From positions 1-36,723 of the forward strand of contig JAGRAT010000004.1 in NCBI GenBank assembly GCA_020434495.1: a stretch of DNA of 36,723 nucleotides, written 5' to 3'. A program made the position numbers and the translations under genes. The notes beneath the pieces are model-generated. The model saw only the letters and a list, made by a program, of their open reading frames with translations. It was not told the DNA's origin and ran no database searches. Shown piece after piece: positions 14,621 through 22,289 of the stretch. Position 1 is the first letter of the stretch. The number at the start of each line of letters is the position of its first letter. Source of the DNA: Bdellovibrionales bacterium (GTDB lineage Bacteria > Bdellovibrionota_C > UBA2361 > RFPC01).

Positions 14621-14629
14621 TGGTATAAT
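14621..14629 (+). promoter_or_regulatory. Extended -10 promoter (TGGTATAAT)
   Basis: A perfect TATAAT at 14624-14629 preceded by TGN. No good -35 hexamer lies 16-18 bases upstream, which is usual for extended -10 promoters. It points towards the multipass membrane protein gene, 79 bases ahead of ATG 14709. Confidence 0.5.
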
Positions 14630-14708
14630 TGTTGAGAATTCCGTATTAGCCTGTTACGCCTTCCGTAGATACCCGCTACATTTGAAAAAGGCAGTAACTG
14701 GGGGGTTT

Positions 14709-15932
14709 ATGCGGTGGGCACGGGATATCACCCATTTTTCTGGGTATGCGGGTGAGGTGGTAAAGGGGGTGATTTACCCGACTATCTGGCTAGCTCTCAT
14801 TCCAGTGTTTTTTGTCTGGTTGGCGGTAATCCTCATGCTTACCGTCATGGTCAATGTTGCTCCTGAGCTTGTTGATTCAGTGATGCCAATCATCTCTTTT
14901 CTTGTGAGTTCTTATCTCGTTGGGAGGTTTGCGATTGGAGCCGCTTCGGGGGATGTCAACAGTGGGTTCTTGAATCCGAATGTTGATTTCTTTGAGCCAA
15001 TATATTTCGCCATTCGCTCAGCTGTACTTCTTCTCATCTGGCTGCTTCCTATTTATGGCGCAGTGGAATTGCTTTCCGCCTTGATTCAGCAAACGACATT
15101 TTCTGCCGGTGCTCTCAGCTTCTATTCTGTGATGATGATGTTTCTTGGATTTCTCGCCATCGTCGGATTCCCGCTCTCCTGGTTGCTTGCGACGGCAACC
15201 TCCTCTTTCGCAGAAATATTCTCGGCAACTCCGTGGGGGTACGTTTATACAGTGCGAAGAAGAGATCTCCCTATTTTCCTCTCCGCTATCATCGGAGGGG
15301 GGTTAATTTTTCTCGGTCTGTATTGTATTCCCTGTCTCTATCTTGGGCAGGGCATCTTTACCTTCGTTGTCAGTCTTTCTGTCCAGGACCAGGCGATGGT
15401 TCCGATGATGAGTGCCTTCTTCGGGTGGGTTGCGATTCCGCTTGTTCCGGCGATGGTTTCCCCAATTCTCATCGGCCGATTGTGTGGAGCTTTCATGCAA
15501 GGCATTGGAACGTTCGATGAAGAAACGACTGCTGCTGACTACGCTGTTCAGGCTGGCTCGTTGGAGGTTTCTGCGGCGTTTGTAAGCGATGGTTCTGAGG
15601 GTGTAGCCGTTGAAGAAACTGCAAATGGTTCTCCTGAAGAATTCTTACCAGAAGATGATCCATCTGATGCTGTTATTACCTGGGCGAAAGCTGTGTCTGC
15701 TGAGTTGGAGGAGGTGGCCTCGGTTCGGGTGTTGAAATATTCAGCAGAGGGGGTAACAAGTGCAGAGTTGGCGTTGGCAATAGAGATTGGCGCTGATACA
15801 AAGCTCGCTCGCCAACAAGAGGTGAAACGACTTATTCTCGAAAAGAATCCTCCAGGGCAGGTGATATTTGTGAATATCCAAAATGAGGAGGAAATTCAGA
15901 GGGTCGGTACTCTCATTTATCGCCGCAAATAG
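14709..15932 (+). CDS. Multipass membrane protein of unknown function with cytoplasmic tail
   Basis: 407 residues from ATG 14709, which has a G-run (GGGGGG) five bases upstream; a TTG start at 14682 would add nine residues. About six to eight hydrophobic segments occupy residues 10-270 (IWLALIPVFFVWLAVILMLT, VLLLIWLLPIYGAVELL, FLGFLAIVGFPLSWLL, FLSAIIGGGLIFLGLYC and others). The C-terminal 130 residues are acidic and soluble (DEETTAADYAVQ…, then AELALAIEIGADTKLARQQE). I do not recognise a family. An extended -10 promoter precedes it, and it is convergent with kdsD, 32 bases apart. Confidence 0.72.
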   Translation: MRWARDITHFSGYAGEVVKGVIYPTIWLALIPVFFVWLAVILMLTVMVNVAPELVDSVMPIISFLVSSYLVGRFAIGAASGDVNSGFLNPNVDFFEPIYFAIRSAVLLLIWLLPIYGAVELLSALIQQTTFSAGALSFYSVMMMFLGFLAIVGFPLSWLLATATSSFAEIFSATPWGYVYTVRRRDLPIFLSAIIGGGLIFLGLYCIPCLYLGQGIFTFVVSLSVQDQAMVPMMSAFFGWVAIPLVPAMVSPILIGRLCGAFMQGIGTFDEETTAADYAVQAGSLEVSAAFVSDGSEGVAVEETANGSPEEFLPEDDPSDAVITWAKAVSAELEEVASVRVLKYSAEGVTSAELALAIEIGADTKLARQQEVKRLILEKNPPGQVIFVNIQNEEEIQRVGTLIYRRK

Positions 15933-15964
15933 GGTATGTTTTAAGCTTTGCCCGTGTGGTGGAG

Positions 15965-16951
15965 CTATCGCATCCTCACCGAGACTGCATCCTGAATGTC
16001 TACTAGTCCAACCGGTTTTCGTTCGTCGTCGATTACGATTAACTGGTCTACCCGTTTGCTATTCATCAGATCTGTGGCTTCACGGACAAGGGTATTCAAC
16101 GAAACAGCTTTCGGGTTCTTTCCCATATGTTCACGCACTGGTTGCATTAAGAAGCCTTCGCCACTGTTAAGGCACCGACGTAGGTCTCCATCGGTGAAGA
16201 TGCCAGCAAGCGTTCCCTGTTCATCAATAACAACCGCAGCTCCTGGTCTTCCCCTGGTGTTTGTGATCCGTTCAAGGACGTCCTTACAAAAGGTTTCTAG
16301 GGGCACAATGCATAGCTCCTCGCCTTTTCTCATTATCTCCGCAACGCTGAGTAGTGATCTTCCAAGGGAGCCAGCTGGGTGAAATCCGGCAAAATCTTCC
16401 TTAGAAAATCCTTTGTATTCCATCAGAGCCATCGCAAGAGCGTCGCCCAGTGCGAGCATTGCGGTAGTTGAAGTGGTTGGCGCGAGTCCAAGCGGGCCAG
16501 CTTCGCGATGCTTACCGAGCCGTAACACGATATTCGAGTTTCGGCCAAGAGTTGAGTCTGCGTCGGCGGTGAGAGCAATGAGGGGACAACCCACTCTCTT
16601 CAGAAATGGGATGAGCTCGACGATCTCTTGAGTTTCACCTGAGTTCGAGAGCAGTAGGGCGATATCGTTTTTGGTGAAGCGACCAAGATCTCCATGTACT
16701 GCCTCTGCTGGGTGCATGGAGAAAGAGGGAATGCCAATGCTGGCAAGTGTCGCTGAGATTTTCATCCCTATGAAGCCACTCTTGCCCATACCGCCGATGA
16801 TGACCCGACCGACCTCTTTCATGTTGCCGATGAGCTCAGTGGCCTTCTCAAAGGAATCATCTAAGGATGATGCTATTTCTTGGAGAGCCTTTGCCTCGTC
16901 GAGTATTACTTCTTTTGCAACAGCGGTCGGAGACTTTTTCAATGCATTCAT
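15965..16951 (-). CDS. kdsD: Arabinose-5-phosphate isomerase KdsD/GutQ family
   Basis: 328 residues, the family's usual length. An N-terminal SIS domain carries VIIGGMGKSGFIGMKISATL, SMHPAEAVHGDLGRF and LSNSGETQEI (sugar-phosphate binding and catalytic residues), then HPAGSLGR. Two CBS domains follow (ITNTRGRPGAAVVIDEQGTL, GIFTDGDLRR and RVDQLIVIDDERKPVGLVDI). The enzyme converts ribulose-5-phosphate to arabinose-5-phosphate, the first step towards Kdo for lipopolysaccharide, so the organism has an LPS outer membrane. The ATG at 16951 is 22 bases after the stop of a small membrane-protein gene, forming a two-gene operon. No kdsC, kdsA or lpt genes are in the window. Confidence 0.95.
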   Translation of the reverse strand: MNALKKSPTAVAKEVILDEAKALQEIASSLDDSFEKATELIGNMKEVGRVIIGGMGKSGFIGMKISATLASIGIPSFSMHPAEAVHGDLGRFTKNDIALLLSNSGETQEIVELIPFLKRVGCPLIALTADADSTLGRNSNIVLRLGKHREAGPLGLAPTTSTTAMLALGDALAMALMEYKGFSKEDFAGFHPAGSLGRSLLSVAEIMRKGEELCIVPLETFCKDVLERITNTRGRPGAAVVIDEQGTLAGIFTDGDLRRCLNSGEGFLMQPVREHMGKNPKAVSLNTLVREATDLMNSKRVDQLIVIDDERKPVGLVDIQDAVSVRMR

Positions 16952-16973
16952 AGAATCTCGCTTCCGGTAAGCA

Positions 16974-17252
16974 CTACTGAGGCTGTATTGCGTTTGTAAA
17001 AGTTCCCGCTAAAAGGAGAATCGTAGCAAAACAGAGATAGAGGAAGGCTCTACTGTCTTTGCGTCTATACCCGATAAGAGCGCCTGCCATCCCCGAGGCA
17101 AGGAGCACTATTGGACCCGAAAAAACACTCTCTCCTTGAGAGATCGGGAGTGCGATAAGCAATCCAGTGATCGTTCCAAGCACGACTGAAGCAATCCACT
17201 GAAAGCGAAATCCTGAAGGAGTATGGTCAAATCCCGATTCAATATTGCTCAT
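16974..17252 (-). CDS. Small membrane protein with three hydrophobic segments, unknown
   Basis: 92 residues from ATG 17252. Hydrophobic stretches: QWIASVVLGTITGLLIALPI, FSGPIVLLASGMAGALIGY, and FLYLCFATILLLAGTFTNAI; the loop between the second and third is basic (RRKDSR), so that loop is probably cytoplasmic. I recognise no family motif. It ends 22 bases before the kdsD start and is likely co-transcribed with it, which suggests an envelope role, but that is only positional. Confidence 0.6.
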   Translation of the reverse strand: MSNIESGFDHTPSGFRFQWIASVVLGTITGLLIALPISQGESVFSGPIVLLASGMAGALIGYRRKDSRAFLYLCFATILLLAGTFTNAIQPQ

Positions 17253-17307
17253 GAGTCAATCCAAGGAGCTCGCCTGCCCAAGGAATCAGTCTGTCCAGGG
17301 AACTCGA

Positions 17308-18483
17308 CTATCCAAGCAGAGAGCTAACCCGCTCAATTCCTATGAAGGTCCCAATTGTGCCACATAGGTTTGTCAAAGCAACAACGAGGAGGATTCGAGA
17401 GACCCTGTTGCTCCAAAGGCCTGAAAACGTAGCGATGTCATCAGCGACCTGCTCTAGGTCGGAAACTCGCGGCTTTCGGATCATCGCCTCTACTAGTCCG
17501 GCTACCCATCCTCCAGCAATGAGAGGATTGAGGGACGTGAATGGTGATGCAAGAAATGCGGCTAAAATGGTGAGGGGATGTCCAAGGGCGAGGAGGGCTC
17601 CAAGTCCGCCAAAGGCCCCATTAATCCAAAACCAGGTTGCTGCCATTTCGAAGGCTTTTGAAATACCGGACTGGTAAAATCCATAAACAAAAAGTGAGAG
17701 CACTAACACCGGGATGAGCCAGCCAATAATTCTCCATACTGGATTTGCGGCAGGAATGACCTCGAGAGTATCCAGATCAATTTCCTCTGTGATCCATTTG
17801 TGGATGCCGGGTACGTGACCGGCGCCAACGATAGCAACGATAGTCTGTCCTTCTGCTTCTCTAATCTTTGATGCCAGGTACTGATCTCGTTCATCAATAA
17901 GGGCAGTGCGAACTTCTGGGAGGGCTTCTGAGAATTCAGCCATCATCTCTTCAAGAGCATCGCTCTTTTTTAGTCGTTCAATCTCTTCTTCATCAATCTT
18001 CTGTTCGGAAAACAAACTGGCAATCATGCTGAAGATGAGTCGCATTGTTCCGATAAAACCTAATGCTGACCAGCTTCTCTTTAGGGTTGTTCGTACGTCT
18101 CTATCTGCAAGAACGAGGTTCAGTCCGAGCTCTTGAGCGACTTCTGCACTCCTGAGCATCTCGCTACCAGGTTTAATTTTCAGTTGGTCTCCCAACTTCT
18201 TCTGAAAACTTGCGAGAACGAGCTGAGCCATCAAGACATAGGCTCTGCCGCTGCGTATCACCGAGACGATGTCAGTGTTCTTCCAACGCTCAGGGTCAAG
18301 GAGGGAGGCGTGTCGACTTTCGCACAGCTCTATTGCAACTGAGTCGGGCTTTTGTTCTCGAATAACCTTCTCAGCGAGCTCAACGCTCTTCTGGGAGATG
18401 TGCGCCGTTCCAACAAGGTATACAGTCTTGTTGGAAAGGCGTATCTGGTCGACATTCTCTTCAATTTGAGTAATCTCTGCCAT
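17308..18483 (-). CDS. TraB/PrgY-family membrane protein
   Basis: 391 residues from ATG 18483, with AGGT upstream. The TraB/TIKI signature is intact: VYLVGTAHISQKSVELAEKV (GTAH), DSVAIELCESRHASL (E-x-C-E-x-R) and IVAIVGAGHVPGI (GAGH). These conserved His and Glu residues are those proposed to form a metal-dependent peptidase site in the EreA/ChaN/TIKI superfamily. The C-terminal half has about four membrane segments (IIGWLIPVLVLSLFVYGFYQ, WINGAFGGLGALLALGHPLT and others). The enterococcal relative limits pheromone signalling; the role of chromosomal copies in Gram-negatives is unknown. It is divergent from the glycosyltransferase gene, 29 bases apart. Confidence 0.87.
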   Translation of the reverse strand: MAEITQIEENVDQIRLSNKTVYLVGTAHISQKSVELAEKVIREQKPDSVAIELCESRHASLLDPERWKNTDIVSVIRSGRAYVLMAQLVLASFQKKLGDQLKIKPGSEMLRSAEVAQELGLNLVLADRDVRTTLKRSWSALGFIGTMRLIFSMIASLFSEQKIDEEEIERLKKSDALEEMMAEFSEALPEVRTALIDERDQYLASKIREAEGQTIVAIVGAGHVPGIHKWITEEIDLDTLEVIPAANPVWRIIGWLIPVLVLSLFVYGFYQSGISKAFEMAATWFWINGAFGGLGALLALGHPLTILAAFLASPFTSLNPLIAGGWVAGLVEAMIRKPRVSDLEQVADDIATFSGLWSNRVSRILLVVALTNLCGTIGTFIGIERVSSLLG

Positions 18484-18512
18484 GTAGTTGTTGTACCTCG
18501 ATAGGACCGCAA

Positions 18513-20069
18513 ATGGGAATTCGTTCCGATATATCCGGCTCTCGTCAATCTGGCTCTGAAGCCAAGGAGCTGAGCATTGTGGATGGAGCGGTTTTTATCC
18601 TCTGTTTTGTTTACAGTTTTTGGTGCGTTGGAGAAAGACTTGTAGCGAGAGATGAGGGATTTTATACCTATGCGGCTCAACTCCTGTTAGAGGGCCAGCA
18701 CCCCTATATTGACTTCTTCTACCCTCAGATGCCCCTCCTTCCCTATGTCTATGCGTTGGGCGGGCTTTTGGGAGGGACTACCTGGGGGAGTTACCGGGCA
18801 GTATCTGCTCTTCTATTCGGCGGTATTCTTCTCTTCTCCTACGGAGGAGTGGCTGTTCATAGAGGGAGAGTCTGGGCAATTGTTGCTCTTTTTCTCGTCT
18901 CTTTTTGTCACCTGAGTTTTGAGTGGTTTCCGGTGGTGCAGACCTATGCACTTTCTGTTTTTCTTTTGCTTGTGAGTATTACCCTGCTCTCTTTGGACTC
19001 TCAAAAGAGGTGGACAGCGTTTTCCGTGGGATTGTTTTTTGCTCTCACCGTACAGACACGACTCTTCTTCGCTCCTCTGATTGTTGTGCCGCTACTCACC
19101 TACTACTTCTCCTCAGAGAGAAGGAAGCTCTTACCGCGATTTTTTTATGGACTTGTTGTCGGTTCGGTACCTTCGGTCATTTTTATTGGGCTCAATCCAG
19201 ATTCCTACTTTTTTAGTAACCTCGGATATCACCTGATCCGATCTTCGCAAACTCTCTCTGAAGAAGTTGAACACAAGTGGCGAATATTCGAAGTATTGTT
19301 CTCCCTCGGTAGACCGAGCCAGAAGTTCGATAGCTTTCAAACTCCTTTTATTTTCGGGGGAATGTTTGTAGCACTCTTCTTGAGTTTTCGACTTCAGCGT
19401 GCGGCGCGAATATTTGTCTCGGTGGCAGTGCTGTTATTTCTTGTGAGCTTTTTGCCAAATCCAACGTACGTCCAGTATTTTGTGAGTGTTGTTCCTTTTG
19501 CTATCGCGGGGGTTATTATTCCGCTTGCTTCTTTCTACCGCTCCCAAACGCGGCTTGGAGCTAAGCTGATTATCGCCATAGGTATTTTGTTTGGAGCGAT
19601 CTATCTGAAGGATGTTCCAGGAGATATGGAAAGGTACTTTAAGACTGGGCAGGGAGTCATCGGTATTGGTGGACCGTCTCGTGCTGTCGATTGGAACATT
19701 CCCCGAGTAGTAGAAGTTGGGAAATCCGTCGAACGACTTTGCCGGGTAAATGAAGAAGTACTCGCTCTTTGGCCAGGATATCTCATTGGTGCTCATCGAA
19801 GAGCCGTACCAAAAACTGAAAATCACTTCGGCTTTCGTGCCGCTGAACAGTTAAGCGATGAGGAACAAGACCTCTTTCATGTTATCAGTGTCGATCGAGT
19901 GAGTATGATGATTAAAAATCGAAAGATAGCTTGCGTAGTCGGTCATAAGAGCGCCTTTCGCCCACAACTTCGGGAGGCCCTCGCTAAGGCTGGATATGCT
20001 AAGGCCAAGAACGTTGGGGGGGTATATCTCTACCGAGTTTCTCCGAAAGCTCCTAGTGAAAATTCCTAA
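18513..20069 (+). CDS. GT-C family membrane glycosyltransferase (PMT/ArnT-like)
   Basis: 518 residues from ATG 18513 with AGGA upstream. The first periplasmic loop carries the PMT_2-type motif ARDEGFYTYAAQLLLEGQHP followed by YIDFFYPQMPLLPY; the acidic DE pair after the first helix is the proposed catalytic site of these lipid-linked-sugar glycosyltransferases. About ten more hydrophobic segments reach residue 385, and a soluble C-terminal domain of about 125 residues follows. Such enzymes transfer sugars from polyprenyl phosphate to lipid A, glycans or protein. The acceptor is unknown. Flagellin or pilin glycosylation, or LPS decoration given the nearby kdsD, are possibilities but unproven. 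Confidence 0.82.
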   Translation: MGIRSDISGSRQSGSEAKELSIVDGAVFILCFVYSFWCVGERLVARDEGFYTYAAQLLLEGQHPYIDFFYPQMPLLPYVYALGGLLGGTTWGSYRAVSALLFGGILLFSYGGVAVHRGRVWAIVALFLVSFCHLSFEWFPVVQTYALSVFLLLVSITLLSLDSQKRWTAFSVGLFFALTVQTRLFFAPLIVVPLLTYYFSSERRKLLPRFFYGLVVGSVPSVIFIGLNPDSYFFSNLGYHLIRSSQTLSEEVEHKWRIFEVLFSLGRPSQKFDSFQTPFIFGGMFVALFLSFRLQRAARIFVSVAVLLFLVSFLPNPTYVQYFVSVVPFAIAGVIIPLASFYRSQTRLGAKLIIAIGILFGAIYLKDVPGDMERYFKTGQGVIGIGGPSRAVDWNIPRVVEVGKSVERLCRVNEEVLALWPGYLIGAHRRAVPKTENHFGFRAAEQLSDEEQDLFHVISVDRVSMMIKNRKIACVVGHKSAFRPQLREALAKAGYAKAKNVGGVYLYRVSPKAPSENS

Positions 20070-20140
20070 TTTTCAGTAACAAAAATCTATTGTGCTCCCA
20101 AGGCTAGAGAATTCGTGCCGCTTGGCCGTTCTCACCCTCG

Positions 20141-20155
20141 CGCACGTGAGGTGCG
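20141..20155. promoter_or_regulatory. Hairpin in the leader of the small disordered protein gene
   Basis: CGCAC-GTGAG-GTGCG, a perfect GC-rich 5-bp stem 26 bases before ATG 20182 and ahead of its Shine-Dalgarno. It could be the tail of a terminator for the glycosyltransferase gene or a leader element. Confidence 0.35.
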
Positions 20156-20181
20156 ACCAACGATAAATATGGAGGTTTACC

Positions 20182-20382
20182 ATGGCAGTAGATGCAGTTG
20201 CAGGAGCAGGACAACGTCCTATTGAAGCGCCACCAAAGCGAGAAGTAGCTAAGAGACAAGATTCAGGTAACGAACGAAAGGCCGACGATGCGGCGACTTT
20301 TACCCGTAGCGAAGAGGGTGATGCTAAAGCAGCAGCCGCCTTAGCAGCTAATACAGAAGGTCGTTCAGCAGAAGGCGCTTAA
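20182..20382 (+). CDS. Small Ala/Lys/Glu-rich, probably disordered protein
   Basis: 66 residues, MAVDAVAGAGQRPIEAPPKR and onwards, with GGAGGT at 20171-20176 five bases from the ATG, so translation is well supported. There is no hydrophobic segment, cysteine or aromatic residue except one phenylalanine; composition is Ala, Glu, Arg, Lys and Gly. It is therefore likely intrinsically disordered and could be an exported substrate, a chaperone-bound protein or a nucleic-acid-binding peptide. I recognise no family. It stands alone between the glycosyltransferase and a convergent DNA methylase. Its ribosome site resembles those of the 80- and 61-residue genes at 5241 and 30464. Confidence 0.6.
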   Translation: MAVDAVAGAGQRPIEAPPKREVAKRQDSGNERKADDAATFTRSEEGDAKAAAALAANTEGRSAEGA

Positions 20383-20424
20383 AACGTAGCAAGTAAAAGT
20401 TTAAGTTTTAGATAAGGCGGGGAG

Positions 20425-22095
20425 CTATTTTAGCTCTTCGCCTATCGCTGTTGGAGTCACTCCGTAGAGCTCTGCCACCTGTGCTTGAAGTTCGTCTTCT
20501 TTTCCAGCTTTTAGCTGCCCTGACTCCTTATCAATTAAGAGAGAGAGCTTTTTCAGTGCTTTTCCTCCTTCCTTCGGTATCGGAAAAAATTTTAGGTCAT
20601 CGAGAACAATCTTTGGAAAAAGCCTTCTCGAAGCTTTTCTTCCCTGCACCGTTAGGAAGAAGCTAGCGAGATGAGAGTTGAAGAGCGCTGTTAGTCCATG
20701 AAAGAGATCACGACTGTTTTCGTCGTATCTCGACGGAATACAGTGTAGAATCGAGCGATTATAAAGAAACTGCTCTTCTGTATAGGCCGCTATAAAGAGG
20801 TTTGGTGATTTCCCAAGCACTTCTCGTATGAGGATTCGTGGCCCTGTATAGCGGGCGATTGGCTGAAATTCAGCGACCCACTCACCATACCGAAGATAGC
20901 TTCCTGACCAGGAAATGGAGAAGCGCTTTACATCGCTTCCCTCGAGATACGGGAGAGAGCCCTCTGAACTTTTCACCAGTTCATGGAAGGAGTGGGCGCG
21001 AACGATCTCTTTTGTTTGTGGAGGGCAACCTTTACCGGTTGCATATACTTGCAACGCGATTCGAGGGGTGATCGGTAATCCTGATAGATGCAGAGGGATA
21101 GAGTTCTCACTGACAGTCCTCCAGAGCTCAGCGCTCTTTGTCGAGGGATAGAGGGGGATGATCGCTTGAGTACTAGAATCCAAAACTTCTCGATTTTGTA
21201 GGGAGATTCGGGAAATTGCTCTTGGCGCATTTGCAGAATGAAATCTTTGGAGTGAGAAATTTGGCAGAGAAGATTTTTGTGCGGTTACGAAAACAGTCTC
21301 AACCCCCCGATCGACAAAGGATCGGTCTTCTACAATATCAATGGTACGAAGAAAGCCTTGTTGAAGAAGAATTTTCCGAATCTTCGTAGCCGAAACGATT
21401 CCCAGCCAAGAATTCGGAATGAGAAAACTCAACTTTCCATTGGTGGCCAAGAGTTCGAGTGAGCGAGCGAAAAAGAGCAGATACTTGTTCGGTTTGCCAG
21501 CAAGCACCGATTGATAGTGCTTTTTATAGTGTTTAAGGAGTGCTGGCGCAATTTGATCGTCTCGGGACAGTCCATACGGAGGATTGGCGATGATATGCGT
21601 AAAGTGGGGCAGCTCGGAATGAGAGAGGGAATCGAATGAGCTTGTGAGGTCGTCATCTCGAATCGCTAGAAAGTCACCGCAATAAAAATTTCGCTTCCAT
21701 CGGGAGAAGTATTTCACATGTTCTTCTGTGTTATGAGGGAGCGCTTCGATGAGGGTCAGGAGCATTGAGAGTCGTGAGATTTGAAGGGCTCGAGGGTCTC
21801 TATCGATCCCGTACAGGGATCGTTCGAGGAAGATTGCAGCGTCAGAGGCGGTATTGATTTTTTTTTGAGCGATAAGGCTCTTGAGGACCGCGCAAAGGAG
21901 GATTCCACTGCCACAGGCAGGATCGAGTATTCTTAGCTCCTCGAGGGGGGATTCTGAGAGCTCTAAGCCTGATACGAGATGTTGGGCTGCATTCTGGGGG
22001 GTAAACACGACTCCGTGGGCGTTGCTCGATTTGCCCGCATAATCGCTTTCGAGGAGTGTCGCCAGTTTTTGCGCAGCTGAAGCCTGCTTATACAT
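20425..22095 (-). CDS. Orphan N6-adenine DNA methyltransferase (TaqI/Eco57I type)
   Basis: 556 residues from ATG 22095. SAM-binding motif I LDPACGSGILLCAVLKSL, an acidic motif II area (LYGIDRDPRALQISRLSML), and catalytic motif IV IIANPPYGLSRD identify a gamma-type N6-adenine methylase. The C-terminal half (residues about 330-520: LPYLEGSDVKRFSI, RYGEWVAEFQPIARYTGPRI, FLYNRSILHCI) looks like the TaqI-like target-recognition domain. No nuclease domain is in the protein and no restriction gene lies beside it, so it may be a solitary methylase for regulation or an R-M remnant. Base composition does not differ obviously from its neighbours. The start is unambiguous, with AAAAAGG upstream. Confidence 0.88.
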   Translation of the reverse strand: MYKQASAAQKLATLLESDYAGKSSNAHGVVFTPQNAAQHLVSGLELSESPLEELRILDPACGSGILLCAVLKSLIAQKKINTASDAAIFLERSLYGIDRDPRALQISRLSMLLTLIEALPHNTEEHVKYFSRWKRNFYCGDFLAIRDDDLTSSFDSLSHSELPHFTHIIANPPYGLSRDDQIAPALLKHYKKHYQSVLAGKPNKYLLFFARSLELLATNGKLSFLIPNSWLGIVSATKIRKILLQQGFLRTIDIVEDRSFVDRGVETVFVTAQKSSLPNFSLQRFHSANAPRAISRISLQNREVLDSSTQAIIPLYPSTKSAELWRTVSENSIPLHLSGLPITPRIALQVYATGKGCPPQTKEIVRAHSFHELVKSSEGSLPYLEGSDVKRFSISWSGSYLRYGEWVAEFQPIARYTGPRILIREVLGKSPNLFIAAYTEEQFLYNRSILHCIPSRYDENSRDLFHGLTALFNSHLASFFLTVQGRKASRRLFPKIVLDDLKFFPIPKEGGKALKKLSLLIDKESGQLKAGKEDELQAQVAELYGVTPTAIGEELK

Positions 22096-22205
22096 GTGGC
22101 CTTTTTCAATATCCCTTGAGAAGCTACTGTAAGCTTAACCGTGAGTGGTAGTATATACCGAAGGCAACCCAAGTTGCCGAGAGGTCCCCCAGAGGAACCA
22201 TACAT

Positions 22206-22275
22206 ACTGCCCGTAAGATCAGTCGCAAGCGGTCAGCTTTCGACAGTCAGACCGGGAATTTCATTTGCGGGCAGT
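22206..22275. promoter_or_regulatory. Structured segment upstream of the TPR lipoprotein gene
   Basis: ACTGCCCG at 22206-22213 pairs perfectly with CGGGCAGT at 22268-22275, just before the ATG at 22290. Inside, GTCG/CGAC (22222-22225 with 22241-22244) and GGTC/GACC (22231-22234 with 22250-22253) are alternative, mutually exclusive pairings. It might be a leader regulatory RNA; no known riboswitch consensus was recognised. Confidence 0.4.
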
Positions 22276-22289
22276 GGAAAACAAAACGA

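Noticed and set aside
20421-20436. GAGCTA-TTT-TAGCTC as a terminator between the small protein and methylase genes
   Set aside because: It overlaps the methylase 3' end and lacks a T-run on either strand, so its role is unsupported.
22206-22275. Known riboswitch (c-di-GMP or SAM type) upstream of the TPR gene
   Set aside because: None of the conserved loop sequences is present; only generic stems can be supported.
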